The notes: generated by a model from the sequence alone, not told the origin. A stretch of 47,060 nt of DNA from Pseudomonadota bacterium (GCA_023390245.1 JAEWDF010000009.1:1-47060); one strand, 5' to 3'. Shown: positions 8,252 to 16,816, counted from the stretch's first letter. Program-made: numbers and translations.

Positions 8252-8392
8252 GATTCAACATCTTGTAGATCGGCCCCCTCTTCGAGGCTCGACCCACTAC
8301 TAATCGTAAACCAGCCGTTAAGAGGCGCAATATGTGCGAATCATGCTGTCCACAGAAACTAGATGTTGAACCCTGAGTCGGCCGAGGGACTC
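8252..8392. promoter_or_regulatory. GANTC (CcrM methylation) cluster in the gcrA/permease control region
   Basis: Four GANTC sites occur within 141 bases: GATTC 8252-8256, GAATC 8338-8342, GAGTC 8375-8379 and GACTC 8388-8392. In Caulobacterales these are methylated by CcrM, and GcrA senses the methylation. A DnaA-box-like CTGTCCACA (7 of 9 matches to TTATCCACA) lies at 8346-8354. The cluster suggests methylation-dependent control of gcrA, the permease or both. Confidence 0.6.
8307..8321 (-). promoter_or_regulatory. candidate CtrA box upstream of gcrA
   Basis: On the minus strand the sequence reads TTAA-N7-TTTA, one mismatch from the CtrA consensus TTAA-N7-TTAA. It lies 75-89 bases upstream of the gcrA start. 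CtrA represses gcrA in Caulobacter crescentus, so the position makes sense. Binding is inferred, not shown. Confidence 0.5.
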
Positions 8393-8454
8393 GCGACACG
8401 GGAGCGGCGGCGCGCCCCTTGCGCCTCCCGGTCCCAGGGCGCATCTGCCCGCGC

Positions 8455-9288
8455 ATGACCGAAGCGACGCCTGACCTGATCTCCACCCGCCCCTCCGGCC
8501 TGCCCCAGCCAAGGCGCTATCCGGGCGTCAACTGGATCGGGGTGCGCACCCTGTACCTGCGCGAGGTGCGCCGCTTCTGGAAGGTGGGCGCCCAGACGGT
8601 GGCGGCGCCGGTGGTGACGACCCTGCTCTACATGCTGGTGTTCGTGGTCGCGCTGCAGAACGCCCGTCCGCCGCTGCACGGCACGCCCTTCGCCGAGTTC
8701 GTGGCGCCGGGCCTGATCATGATGGCGATGCTGAACAACGCCTTCGCCAACGCCTCCTCCAGCCTGATCCAAGCCAAGATCATGGGTACGGCGACCGACT
8801 TCCTGACGCCGCCGCTCAGCCCGCTGGAGCTGACGCTGGGCTTCACCCTGGGCGCGGCGACGCGCGGCCTGGCGGTCGGCCTGGTCACGGCGCTGTGCGT
8901 CCTGCCCTTCGCCCACCTGGGCGTCGCCAACCTCCTCGCCATCGTCTGGTTCGGCCTGGCCGCCTCGCTCATCATGGGTATGACCGGCGTGCTGGCGGGC
9001 CTGTGGAGCGAGAAGTTCGACCACCTGGCGGCGGTCCAGAACTTCGTCGTCATGCCGATGACCTTCCTCAGCGGCACCTTCTATCTGATCGACAACCTGC
9101 CGGTCCCGTTCCAGATCGCCAGCCGCTTCAACCCCTTCTTCTATCTGATCGACGGCTTCCGCTACGGCTTCATCGGCCACGCCGAGAGCAACCTGGCCGT
9201 CGGCGCCGTCGGGGCGGCGGTTCTGATCGTCGCCATGGCCGCCGCCTGCTGGCTGGTGTTCCGCTCGGGCTGGCGGCTGAAGAGCTGA
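8455..9288 (+). CDS. ABC-2 type transporter permease (YadH-like)
   Basis: This 277-residue inner-membrane permease has about six hydrophobic segments. It resembles the E. coli YadH family: a REVRRFWKVGAQTVAAPVVTTLLY start, the FVAPGLIMMAMLNNAFANASSS loop, the TFLSGTFYLIDNLP segment and the NPFFYLIDGFRYGFIG motif near the C-terminus. YadH proteins pair with a YadG ATPase to export an unknown, probably lipid or polysaccharide-like, substrate. No ATPase gene is adjacent; the closest matching one in the window is at 26650. I chose the ATG at 8455 over an upstream in-frame start at 8419 because the extra residues look non-coding. It is divergent from gcrA. Confidence 0.88.
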   Translation: MTEATPDLISTRPSGLPQPRRYPGVNWIGVRTLYLREVRRFWKVGAQTVAAPVVTTLLYMLVFVVALQNARPPLHGTPFAEFVAPGLIMMAMLNNAFANASSSLIQAKIMGTATDFLTPPLSPLELTLGFTLGAATRGLAVGLVTALCVLPFAHLGVANLLAIVWFGLAASLIMGMTGVLAGLWSEKFDHLAAVQNFVVMPMTFLSGTFYLIDNLPVPFQIASRFNPFFYLIDGFRYGFIGHAESNLAVGAVGAAVLIVAMAAACWLVFRSGWRLKS

Positions 9289-9404
9289 CCCGACGCCCCG
9301 CCCGGTGTTGACTAAGCCGGGCGCGGAGCCGACAACCCCTGCATCTTGAAATCCGGCTCCGTCGCGCCCGCGACGGGGCCGTCTCGCTTTAGGAGGTCCG
9401 TTCC

Positions 9405-10598
9405 GTGTCCACCGAACATCTGATGGGTGTCTACAACCGCGCGCCGCTGGAAGTGGATCGCGGTCGCGGCGCGCGTCTTTGGTCGACCGACGGGACCGAA
9501 TACCTGGATTGCGTCGCCGGCATCTCCACCAACGGCCTGGGCCACGCCCATCCCGAACTGGTCCAGACGCTGAAGGACCAGGCCGAGAAGCTGTGGCACG
9601 TGTCCAACATCTTCCGCATCCCCGGCCAGGAAGCCCTGGCCGACGCCCTGTGCGACGCCAGCTTCGCCGACGTGGTCTTCTTCGCCAACTCGGGCACCGA
9701 AGCCGTCGAATGCGCGCTGAAGACGGCGCGCAAGTACCACGTCGCCAACGGCAACCCCGAACGCATCGACATCTATGGCTTCGACGGCTCGTTCCACGGC
9801 CGCACCTACGGCGCCATCAACGCCGCCGCCAACCCCAGCTATACCGAGGGCTTCGGCCCCCGAATGGAAGGCTTCCACCAGCTGAAGTGGGGCGACAAGG
9901 ACGCATTGAAGGCCGCCTTCGAGAACCCGGCGACGGCCGCGATTATCCTGGAGCCCGTCCAGGGCGAGGGCGGCTGCCGCGAGACGCCGGTCGAGGACCT
10001 GCGCTGGATGCGCCAGATGGCCGACGACAACGGCGTGCTGATCATCTTCGACGAGGTCCAGTGCGGCATGGGCCGCACCGGCAAGCTGTGGGCCCACGAA
10101 TGGGCCGGCATGACGCCGGACATCATGGCGGTGGCCAAGGCCCTGGGCGGCGGCTTCCCCGTCGGCGCCTGCCTGGCCACGACCGAGGCGGCCAAGGGCA
10201 TGACCGTCGGCGTGCACGGCACCACCTTCGGCGGCAATCCCCTGGCCATGGCGGTGGGGCTGAAGGCCCTGTCGCTGATCAACACGCCCGAGACGCTGAA
10301 CAACGTCGCCGAGATCGCCGGCTATCTGAAGCAGCAGCTGGTCGGCCTGCAGGAACAATATCCGGACGTCATCGTCGACGTGCGCGGCAAGGGCCTGCTG
10401 GTCGGCGTCAAGCTGATCCCGAACAATCGCGAGTTCATGGCCCTGGCGCGCGACACGCAGCAGCTGCTGGTCGCCGGCGGCGGCGACAACTGCGTGCGCC
10501 TGCTGCCGCCGCTGAACCTGACGCTGGAAGAGGCCCGCGAGGCCATCGAACGGTTCGAGGGCGCCTGCAAGATCGCGCGCGAGAAACTCGCCGCCTGA
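9405..10598 (+). CDS. argD: acetylornithine/succinyldiaminopimelate aminotransferase
   Basis: This class III PLP aminotransferase (397 aa) converts N-acetylglutamate semialdehyde to N-acetylornithine in arginine synthesis and may also serve lysine synthesis. The PLP lysine is Lys245 in AVAKALGGG. GTEA (97-100), the FDEVQCGMGRTG motif (215-226), and the FHGRTYGA loop (130-137) complete the cofactor site. The start is a GTG with a perfect AGGAGG eight bases upstream. The neighbour argF follows in the same direction after a palindromic repeat element, so the pair is probably one operon. A hairpin (CGCCCGG/CCGGGCG, 9299-9323) lies in the leader. Confidence 0.95.
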   Translation: MSTEHLMGVYNRAPLEVDRGRGARLWSTDGTEYLDCVAGISTNGLGHAHPELVQTLKDQAEKLWHVSNIFRIPGQEALADALCDASFADVVFFANSGTEAVECALKTARKYHVANGNPERIDIYGFDGSFHGRTYGAINAAANPSYTEGFGPRMEGFHQLKWGDKDALKAAFENPATAAIILEPVQGEGGCRETPVEDLRWMRQMADDNGVLIIFDEVQCGMGRTGKLWAHEWAGMTPDIMAVAKALGGGFPVGACLATTEAAKGMTVGVHGTTFGGNPLAMAVGLKALSLINTPETLNNVAEIAGYLKQQLVGLQEQYPDVIVDVRGKGLLVGVKLIPNNREFMALARDTQQLLVAGGGDNCVRLLPPLNLTLEEAREAIERFEGACKIAREKLAA

Positions 10599-10605
10599 TT
10601 TTCAT

Positions 10606-10735
10606 TTCCGCCCTTCCCCGCGAAGGCGGGGACCCAGTCCTTGTACGCGAAGGACCGGGATCATTGGATCGACACCCATCCGGCGCTCGAGCGCCCAAAT
10701 CACTGGGTCCCCGCCTTCGCGGGGATGAGCGGAGT
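10606..10735. repeat. large palindromic intergenic element, type 2
   Basis: Arms at 10616-10638 and 10702-10724 are exact inverted repeats ending in ACCCAGT/ACTGGGT. Each arm contains its own CCCCGC-gaag-GCGGGG hairpin. Imperfect matching extends outward to about 10606 and 10735, and a perfect 14-bp palindrome GGCGCTCGAGCGCC lies at 10682-10695. It fills nearly the whole argD-argF gap. A shape like this is typical of dispersed REP-like repeats. Confidence 0.85.
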
Positions 10736-10740
10736 AGAGA

Positions 10741-11655
10741 ATGACCCGCCACTTCCTCGACATCCACCGGCTGGACGCGGCCGAGCTGCGCGCCATCCTG
10801 GACGACGCCCACGCCCGCAAGCGCGCGCGCAAAGGCTGGCCCCAGGGCCGGCCCGACGCCGACGCGCCGGCCAGGGACCGCGTGCTTGCGATGATCTTCG
10901 AGAAGAACTCGACCCGCACCCGCTTCAGCTTCGACGCGGCCATCCGCCAGCTGGGCGGATCCTCGATCATCGCCACCGCCTCGGACATGCAGCTGGGCCG
11001 GGGCGAACCGGTCGAGGACACCGCCAGGGTGCTGTCGCGCATGGTCGACGCCGTGATGATCCGCGCCAACGATCACGAGGACGTCGAGCGCTTCGCCCGC
11101 GTCTCGACCGTGCCGGTGATCAACGGCCTGACCGACCGCAGCCATCCGTGCCAGATCCTGGCCGACCTCTTGACCATCGAGGAGCATCGCGGGCCGGTCG
11201 CCGGCCAGACCATCGCCTGGATCGGCGACGGCAACAACGTCTGCCACAGCTTCATGCACGCGGCGCCGAAGTTCGGCTTCCACCTGAACGTGGCCTGCCC
11301 CGCCGAATATCATCCGGACCTGATGGACCTGGCCAAGGGCGGAAACGCCGTGACCCTGACCGCCGACCCGCGCGAGGCGGTCAAGGGCGCCGACGTGGTG
11401 GTCACCGACACCTGGGTGTCGATGGGCGACCAGGACTATGAGGCCCGTCTGGCCGCCTTCGAATCCTATACGGTGGACGAGGCCCTGATGGCCCAGGCGG
11501 AGCCTGACGCCGTCTTCCTGCACTGCCTGCCCGCCCACCGCGGCGAGGAGGTGACCGACGCCGTCATCGACGGCCCCCGCTCCCTGGTCTGGGACGAGGC
11601 CGAGAACCGCATCCACGCCCAGAAGGCCGTGCTGGCGTGGTGCTTCGCGGGCTGA
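10741..11655 (+). CDS. argF: ornithine carbamoyltransferase
   Basis: This enzyme joins ornithine and carbamoyl phosphate to make citrulline in arginine biosynthesis. The 304-residue protein has the carbamoyl phosphate motifs STRTRF (57-62) and HPCQ (135-138), the ornithine loop DTWVSMGD (223-230), and the catalytic HCLPAHRG motif (261-268). The start ATG immediately follows the palindromic repeat, with GGAGTAGAG as a ribosome site. In relatives hslO often follows argF; here the next gene is a DUF3857/TPR protein instead. No clear terminator is seen after the stop. Confidence 0.97.
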   Translation: MTRHFLDIHRLDAAELRAILDDAHARKRARKGWPQGRPDADAPARDRVLAMIFEKNSTRTRFSFDAAIRQLGGSSIIATASDMQLGRGEPVEDTARVLSRMVDAVMIRANDHEDVERFARVSTVPVINGLTDRSHPCQILADLLTIEEHRGPVAGQTIAWIGDGNNVCHSFMHAAPKFGFHLNVACPAEYHPDLMDLAKGGNAVTLTADPREAVKGADVVVTDTWVSMGDQDYEARLAAFESYTVDEALMAQAEPDAVFLHCLPAHRGEEVTDAVIDGPRSLVWDEAENRIHAQKAVLAWCFAG

Positions 11656-11839
11656 GGCGCGCGGGAGGCAGGGCCTAGGAACGTCGAGCCTGGCGGCCGA
11701 CAGAGACGCGCCCGAAGCCTTGGATTGGGACCTATATTTCGCGCCAGGGCCCGACCCGGAATATTCGGTTCCGCTCGGCGGCTTGGCCATATGGACGCGC
11801 GCGCCGCTCATGCTACGTAGGCACGAGGGGGCTTATAGC

Positions 11840-14800
11840 ATGACGCGAATTCTGGCCGCGGTCGCGACCGCGTGGGCGATACTGTCGGGCGCGCCTGCGC
11901 TGGCGCAGGAGGTGGAGCGCGCGCCGGCCCCGGCCTGGGTCGCGCCGCAGGCGCGGGAACCCCTCCCAGCGACGGCCGACGACGCCCCCGTTCGCGTGCT
12001 GGCCATCGACGACCAGGTGCGTTTGGACGCCGAAGGCGTGCACGCCTACTATTCCCGCCGGATCCAGGTTCAGAACCGCCAGGGCCTGCCCTACGTCAGC
12101 ACCGTCAGCGCCGTCTGGAGTCCGCCGCGGGAGACGCTCCAGGTGCACGCCGTCCGAATCCTCCGCGGCGACCAGGTGATCGACGTCCTGGCGGAGCAGG
12201 ACTTTCAGGTTCTCCGGCGCGAGAACAACCTGGAATCCTCGATGCTGGACGGCCAGCTGACGGCCACACTCCAGCCGCGGGACCTCCGCGTCGGCGACAT
12301 CCTGGAGACGGCCTTCACCGTTCACGACACGGGCGGCGTCCTGGCGCCGCACCGGGAGCATTTCGCCAGCCTCTCCTCGGGCTTCGTGGTCGACCGCTAT
12401 CGGCTGCGGGCGAGCTGGCCGTCGAGCCAGGCCCTGAACGTCAAGGCCACGGCGCCCTGGTCCGACGTGCGCCCGCGACGCGCCGGCGACGACTGGACGT
12501 TCGAGATCGACGCCCGCCAACTCGCGCCCGAGCGACGGCCGGACAACCTGCCCGGCCGCTTCCTCCTCACCCGCATGGTCCAGTTCACCGATTTCGCCGA
12601 GTGGAGCGCCGCCTCCGCCCTGATGGCGCCGCTCTACGAGCAGGCGGCGCTGCTGGAGCCGGACTCGCCGCTTCGGGACAGGATCGAGCAGATCCGCACC
12701 GCCTACGCCACGGATGCGGAACGGGCCGCCGCCGCGCTGCGGCTCGTCCAGGACGAGGTCCGCTACCTGTCCCTCGCCATGGGCGAGGGCGGCTATGTCC
12801 CGACGGCCGCCGACGAGGTCTGGCGCAGCCGATACGGCGACTGCAAGGGCAAGACCGTCCTACTGCTGGCGCTGCTTCATGGCCTGGGCCTCGAGGCGGA
12901 AGCCGCCCTGGTCAGCACCTCCAACGGCGACGGCCTTCCGGAGCGGGCGCCGGCCGTGGGCTGGTTCGACCACGTCCTGGTGCGGGCCGTGATCGACGGC
13001 GAGACCTACTGGATGGACGGCGCCGCCGTCGGCGACCGGAGCCTGGAGACCCTGGCTCCGCCGCCCTATCGCTGGGCGCTTCCGATCCGGCCCGACGGCG
13101 CGGCGCTCGAGGCGATCGAACAGCCGCCGGCGCGGACGCCGACCTTCGAGATGCTGACGGAGGCCGACGCCTCCGCCGGGCTCGACGCCGAGGCCGGCCT
13201 GCTGCTCGACATCGTCTATCACGGCGACATGGCCATCCAGATGCGCCAGCAGATCAGCTCCATTCCGCGCGATCAGCTCCAGACGATGATGGATGCGGCG
13301 ATGGAGAAGGGCGCGGAGTCGGTGCGGCTGGAGGCCATCGACACCCGCTACGACGATGACGCCAACGCCTTCCACCTGACCCTGCGCGGCAAGGCCCGGA
13401 TGAGCTGGGTCAGCAACACCGGCGGGCGGATGATGGCGATGCCCGAGGTCGCGGTCTCCATTCCGTACCAGGACGAGCGCACGGGTCTTCTCGCCGGCTA
13501 CAAGGACCTGCCCTACGTCCTCGCCCACCCCCTTCTGACCCGATCGACCGTCCGCATCGTGCTGCCAGGCGGCGGCGAGGGTTTCCGCCTGGAAGGCGGC
13601 GACCAGACCGTGGAGGCCGGCGGCTATCGCATCGAGCGGCGCGCGACTCTGCGCGACGGCGTGGTCGAAGCCGTCCTGACCACGACCAGCCTGGCGTCGG
13701 AGATCTCCGCCGCGGACATGGCGCAGGCGCGCGCCCGGGCCAAGACCCTGGTCGACGGCGTCCTCAGGGTGCGGGCGCCGGCGGGCTATGCGGCGACACC
13801 GGCCGACCTCGCCCGCCTCGATCCCGGCGATGACGAGGTCGCCGGCCTGATCGAGCGCGCCGAGCGTCTGCGCGACACCGGCGACACGGAGGGCGCCCTG
13901 GCCCTGCTCGATGCGGCGTTGCTATCGGAACCCGACAGCGCCGAGGCCCTGCGCGCCCGCGGCGACGCCCGACTGGCGGCCAGGGACTACGAAGGCGCCC
14001 GCGCCGACTTCGACCACGCCGTCGACCTGGACCCGGCGGATGTGAAGGCCGCCGTCGGCCAGGGCCGGGCGGCCATGGCCGATGGACGGTATGCGGACGC
14101 CGTCGTCAGCTTCTCGGTCGCCCTGCGCCTCGATCCCGGCCAGGCCACGGCCCTGTCCGCCCGGGGCGCGTCCTACCATCAGATCCGGCGCTGGGACCGG
14201 GCCCTGGCGGACTATCGCGCGCTGAAGACCGCCGCGCCGTCGTCCGACGCGGGACTGTACGGGGAATTGCGCGCCCTGGCCCGTCTCGGCCGCGCCGACG
14301 AAGCGCGGACGATTATCGCCACCAAGCTCGCCGCCGCGCCCGAGCACTATGTGGCGCTTCAGCAGCTTCTGGCGCTGGGTCGGAGCGACGGCCGCATCGC
14401 CGAGGCCCTGACGGCGCTCGACGCGGGCCTCGCCGCGTCGCCCGACGATTTCAGCCTCTACATGCTGAGGGGCGAGGCGCGGGCGCTCGGAGGCGACGAG
14501 GCCGGCGCGCGCGCCGACTTCGACGCCATGCGGCGGCTCGCCGGCGGCGACCCGCTGTTGCTGAACGATGTCTGCTGGGGCCAGGCGATCAGCGGCTTCG
14601 ACCTGGAGCAGGCGCTGGCAGACTGCGATGTGGCCGTCGGTGCGGGCGAGGCCGCCGTGATCGACAGCCGCGCCATGGTCCTGCTGCAGCTGGGCCGATA
14701 CGAGGAGGCCAAGGCCGACTACGACCAGGCCCTGTCGGCCGCGCCCCGCCAGGCGGCGTCCCTCTACGGCAGGGGCCTGGCGCGCCTGGCGCTCGGCGAT

Positions 14801-14902
14801 GCCGGCGGCGAGGACGATCTGGACCGGGCCTGGTCGCTGAACATCGACGTGGCCGAAGACTTCGCCGTCTTCGAAGCCCGTCGGGCTGAGCACCGGCGAT
14901 GA
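11840..14902 (+). CDS. exported DUF3857 / transglutaminase-like / TPR repeat protein
   Basis: This 1020-residue protein is probably periplasmic. A signal peptide (MTRILAAVATAWAILSGAPALA) is followed by a DUF3857 beta-rich domain (about 30-270) and a transglutaminase-like cysteine-protease fold. The catalytic triad is visible as Cys335 (YGDCKGK), His378 (WFDHVLV) and Asp393 (YWMDG). A further beta-rich DUF3858-like part leads to a long C-terminal TPR array (about 670-1010) with repeated A..DFD.A..LDP units. The fold suggests peptide, amide or protein-substrate hydrolysis or crosslinking, but no substrate is known. The ATG at 11840 has GAGGGG upstream; an upstream frame extension to 11720 lacks a signal sequence. 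It is unlinked in function to argF. Confidence 0.85.
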   Translation: MTRILAAVATAWAILSGAPALAQEVERAPAPAWVAPQAREPLPATADDAPVRVLAIDDQVRLDAEGVHAYYSRRIQVQNRQGLPYVSTVSAVWSPPRETLQVHAVRILRGDQVIDVLAEQDFQVLRRENNLESSMLDGQLTATLQPRDLRVGDILETAFTVHDTGGVLAPHREHFASLSSGFVVDRYRLRASWPSSQALNVKATAPWSDVRPRRAGDDWTFEIDARQLAPERRPDNLPGRFLLTRMVQFTDFAEWSAASALMAPLYEQAALLEPDSPLRDRIEQIRTAYATDAERAAAALRLVQDEVRYLSLAMGEGGYVPTAADEVWRSRYGDCKGKTVLLLALLHGLGLEAEAALVSTSNGDGLPERAPAVGWFDHVLVRAVIDGETYWMDGAAVGDRSLETLAPPPYRWALPIRPDGAALEAIEQPPARTPTFEMLTEADASAGLDAEAGLLLDIVYHGDMAIQMRQQISSIPRDQLQTMMDAAMEKGAESVRLEAIDTRYDDDANAFHLTLRGKARMSWVSNTGGRMMAMPEVAVSIPYQDERTGLLAGYKDLPYVLAHPLLTRSTVRIVLPGGGEGFRLEGGDQTVEAGGYRIERRATLRDGVVEAVLTTTSLASEISAADMAQARARAKTLVDGVLRVRAPAGYAATPADLARLDPGDDEVAGLIERAERLRDTGDTEGALALLDAALLSEPDSAEALRARGDARLAARDYEGARADFDHAVDLDPADVKAAVGQGRAAMADGRYADAVVSFSVALRLDPGQATALSARGASYHQIRRWDRALADYRALKTAAPSSDAGLYGELRALARLGRADEARTIIATKLAAAPEHYVALQQLLALGRSDGRIAEALTALDAGLAASPDDFSLYMLRGEARALGGDEAGARADFDAMRRLAGGDPLLLNDVCWGQAISGFDLEQALADCDVAVGAGEAAVIDSRAMVLLQLGRYEEAKADYDQALSAAPRQAASLYGRGLARLALGDAGGEDDLDRAWSLNIDVAEDFAVFEARRAEHRR

Positions 14903-15200
14903 ATCGGCCTTCGGCCCGGCGGCCGACCGATTGAAGACAGCCGCAGAATAAAGCCTGCCGCTTTCCAGACGGATGGCCGATGTGAGAGACGGCCTGAGGT
15001 CGCTTGCGCATCGGACGTCCGGCCCATCCTCTTCGAAGGACGGGTCGGACATCGCTTCACGTCAGGAACGGCGCCGCAATCGCTGGCGGCCCACGCAGCG
15101 TGAGAATCGCCAGGCCTCGGACCATTCCGGCGACAGCGGCGGACAGACGTTTGCCCCTGGGGCAGGGCCGTCCGCTATCGGTTGGTTCACTTGGAGAAGA
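14903..15200. other. gene-free interval before tRNA-Val
   Basis: I see no convincing gene in these roughly 300 bases. Just after the TPR gene stop there is an imperfect hairpin (AATCGG...CCGATT around 14902-14934) without a T-run. The short reading frames here lack ribosome sites and recognisable products. The interval holds the 3' ends of the plus-strand TPR gene and the minus-strand tRNA transcript. Confidence 0.5.
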
Positions 15201-15275
<75 letters not shown>

Positions 15276-15317
15276 GCCTTGGCGGTCCGCCGGCGACGCC
15301 GGGGACGGGAGGGCGGT

Positions 15318-15346
15318 CCTATAGCGGCAGGCGCCGGGGACTTCAA
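15318..15346 (-). promoter_or_regulatory. probable housekeeping promoter of tRNA-Val
   Basis: On the minus strand TTGAAG (15341-15346) and TATAGG (15318-15323) are separated by 17 bases, matching a sigma70-type -35/-10 pair. Transcription would start near 15311, leaving a GC-rich leader of about 36 bases before the tRNA. Confidence 0.65.
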
Positions 15347-15393
15347 GCGCCATCTCGCGACTTCGGACACGCCTTTCGCCAGGCGCCCGGTCG

Positions 15394-15750
15394 TCAGGCG
15401 GCGACCATGCGCTCGACCTCGTTGACCAGGTCGCGCAGGTGCACCGGCTTGGACAGGACCTTGGCCTGGGGCGAGGCCTGGGCGGCGGTCAGGGCCACGG
15501 CGGCGAAGCCGGTGATGAACATGATGCGCAGGCCCGGCTGGCGGGCGGCGGCGACGCGCGCCACCTCGATCCCGTCAGCGCCCGGCATGACGATGTCGGT
15601 CAGCAGCAGGTCGTAGGGACCGTGCTCCAGCGCGTCGATGGCGTCATCGCCATTCTCGCAGTCGATGACCTGGTGCCCCGCGCGCTCGAGCGCGCGCGTC
15701 AGGAAGCCGCGAAGCGAGCCGTCGTCTTCGGCCAGGAGGATGCGCGCCAT
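15394..15750 (-). CDS. cpdR: CpdR single-domain response regulator
   Basis: This 118-residue stand-alone receiver domain matches CpdR, the ClpXP adaptor that, when unphosphorylated, primes the protease for degradation of PdeA, McpA and CtrA-pathway proteins and localises ClpXP to the cell pole. The acidic pair is Asp9-Asp10, the phosphoacceptor is Asp52 in LLTDIVMPG, the switch threonine is Thr80 in FITGF, and the conserved lysine is Lys101 in VLSKP. There is no output domain. The start MARILLAEDD and the whole pattern closely follow Caulobacter CpdR. An AAGGGA ribosome site is present. A divergent amidohydrolase gene lies upstream. Phosphorylation through CckA-ChpT is expected from the family. 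Confidence 0.93.
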   Translation of the reverse strand: MARILLAEDDGSLRGFLTRALERAGHQVIDCENGDDAIDALEHGPYDLLLTDIVMPGADGIEVARVAAARQPGLRIMFITGFAAVALTAAQASPQAKVLSKPVHLRDLVNEVERMVAA

Positions 15751-15867
15751 TTCGGAAAACGTCCCTTTGGATTTCTGCGGCGACGCTAGGCCGGCAACCG
15801 TAAACCGGCCATGAAATTCACCGCTCAGCCGACTTCCTTCCCGGTGGAAACCCTTTATGCGGAAGAC

Positions 15868-16701
15868 ATGACGGGGGAAGACGCCAGCTTTTCGATCATC
15901 GCGCCTCCGCCAGACGCGCCGACGACGCCGCTGGTGTTCGCCTCGCCCCATTCGGGCGTCCTCTATCCGGCGGACATGGCGCCGGCGGCCGGCCTGGGCG
16001 ACCGCAGCCTGCGCAGCGCCGAGGACGCCCTGGTGGACCGGCTGGTCGAGGCGGGTCCGGCGCACGGCGCGCCCCTGATCGCGGGCCGCATCGGCCGCGC
16101 CTATGTCGACCTGAACCGCGACCCGGACGAACTGGACCCCCGGCTGATCGCCGGGATCGACGGCCCGGCCGGTCCGAAGACGGCGGCGGGCTATGGCGTA
16201 TTGCCGCGGCTGGCCGGGGACGGCGCCCCGCTCTACGATCGCCGTCTGACGCCGGAGGAGGCCGAGCGCCGACTGGCGACGGCGCATCGGCCCTATCACG
16301 CCGCCCTGGCGGGGCTGATGGAGACGGCGAGGACGCGCTTCGGCCGGGCGGTCCTGGTGGACTGGCATTCGATGCCCCGCCGCGCGGCCGACGCCGACGT
16401 GGTGCTGGGCAACCGGCACGGGGCCAGTTGCCGGGGCGAGGCGACACGCCGGCTAACGTCCCTGTTCGAGGCCGAGGGCTGGCGCGTGGCGCTGAACCAG
16501 CCTTACGCCGGCGGCTGGTCGACCCAGCGCTGGGGACAGCCCGACGAGGGGTTCGAGGCCGTGCAGGTGGAACTGAACCGGCGGCTCTACTTCGACGAGG
16601 AGGCCCGGGCCCCCAGCGCAACCTTCACCGCCGCCCGCCGCGCCCTGACGCGCGTGATCGCCGCCCTGTGCGCCGCGCCCTGGCCCGCCGTCCGGCGATA
16701 A
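15868..16701 (+). CDS. N-formylglutamate amidohydrolase family protein
   Basis: The protein (277 aa from the chosen ATG) belongs to the FGase family, zinc-dependent enzymes that split N-formylglutamate into formate and glutamate, the last step of one histidine degradation route. Visible family motifs are FASPHSG (metal-binding His) near the N-terminus, DLNRDPDELD, the VDWHSMP motif, and the final NQPYAGG and VQVELNRRLY segments. No hut genes are nearby, so histidine use is not supported by context; a distantly related amidohydrolase substrate is possible. An in-frame ATG at 15811 would add 19 residues but has no ribosome site. It is divergent from cpdR. Confidence 0.87.
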   Translation: MTGEDASFSIIAPPPDAPTTPLVFASPHSGVLYPADMAPAAGLGDRSLRSAEDALVDRLVEAGPAHGAPLIAGRIGRAYVDLNRDPDELDPRLIAGIDGPAGPKTAAGYGVLPRLAGDGAPLYDRRLTPEEAERRLATAHRPYHAALAGLMETARTRFGRAVLVDWHSMPRRAADADVVLGNRHGASCRGEATRRLTSLFEAEGWRVALNQPYAGGWSTQRWGQPDEGFEAVQVELNRRLYFDEEARAPSATFTAARRALTRVIAALCAAPWPAVRR

Positions 16702-16726
16702 AAAAAGCCGCGCCCGAGGGCGCGGC
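16700..16726 (-). terminator. terminator of the candidate small RNA
   Basis: The stem GCCGCGCCC/GGGCGCGGC with a short loop (16707-16726) is followed on the minus strand by seven Ts (16706-16700). On the plus strand no T-run follows, so it belongs to minus-strand transcription, although the hairpin may also help stop the amidohydrolase transcript. Confidence 0.88.
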
Positions 16727-16781
16727 ATGAAAAGTCTATAGGGAGGAAACGCCCAGGAAGGGCAGACGCCCGAAGGCGTCG
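16700..16781 (-). ncRNA. candidate trans-acting small RNA, about 82 nt
   Basis: A complete transcription unit is visible on the minus strand in the gap between two convergent genes. A TTGACC-N17-TAACTT promoter precedes a transcript that would begin near 16781. The RNA would fold into a 5' hairpin GACGCC-UUCG-GGCGUC with a stable cUUCGg tetraloop, then a second hairpin GCCC-UUCCU-GGGC. Next comes a single-stranded stretch containing UUUCCUCCCUAUAG, which is complementary to Shine-Dalgarno sequences, and finally a strong terminator hairpin with seven Us. Many alphaproteobacterial riboregulators (the CCUCC-loop families) look like this. I cannot assign an Rfam family, and expression is unproven. 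Confidence 0.72.
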
Positions 16782-16787
16782 AGGGAG

Positions 16788-16816
16788 AAGTTAGGGTGCG
16801 ATGCACAATAGGTCAA
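16788..16816 (-). promoter_or_regulatory. promoter of the candidate small RNA
   Basis: The -35 box TTGACC (16811-16816) and -10 box TAACTT (16788-16793) are 17 bases apart on the minus strand. Two palindromes lie further upstream (TGATA-GCGG-TATCA at 16865-16878 and ATTTCGCA-AG-TGCGAAAT at 16911-16928) and could be operators. Confidence 0.65.
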
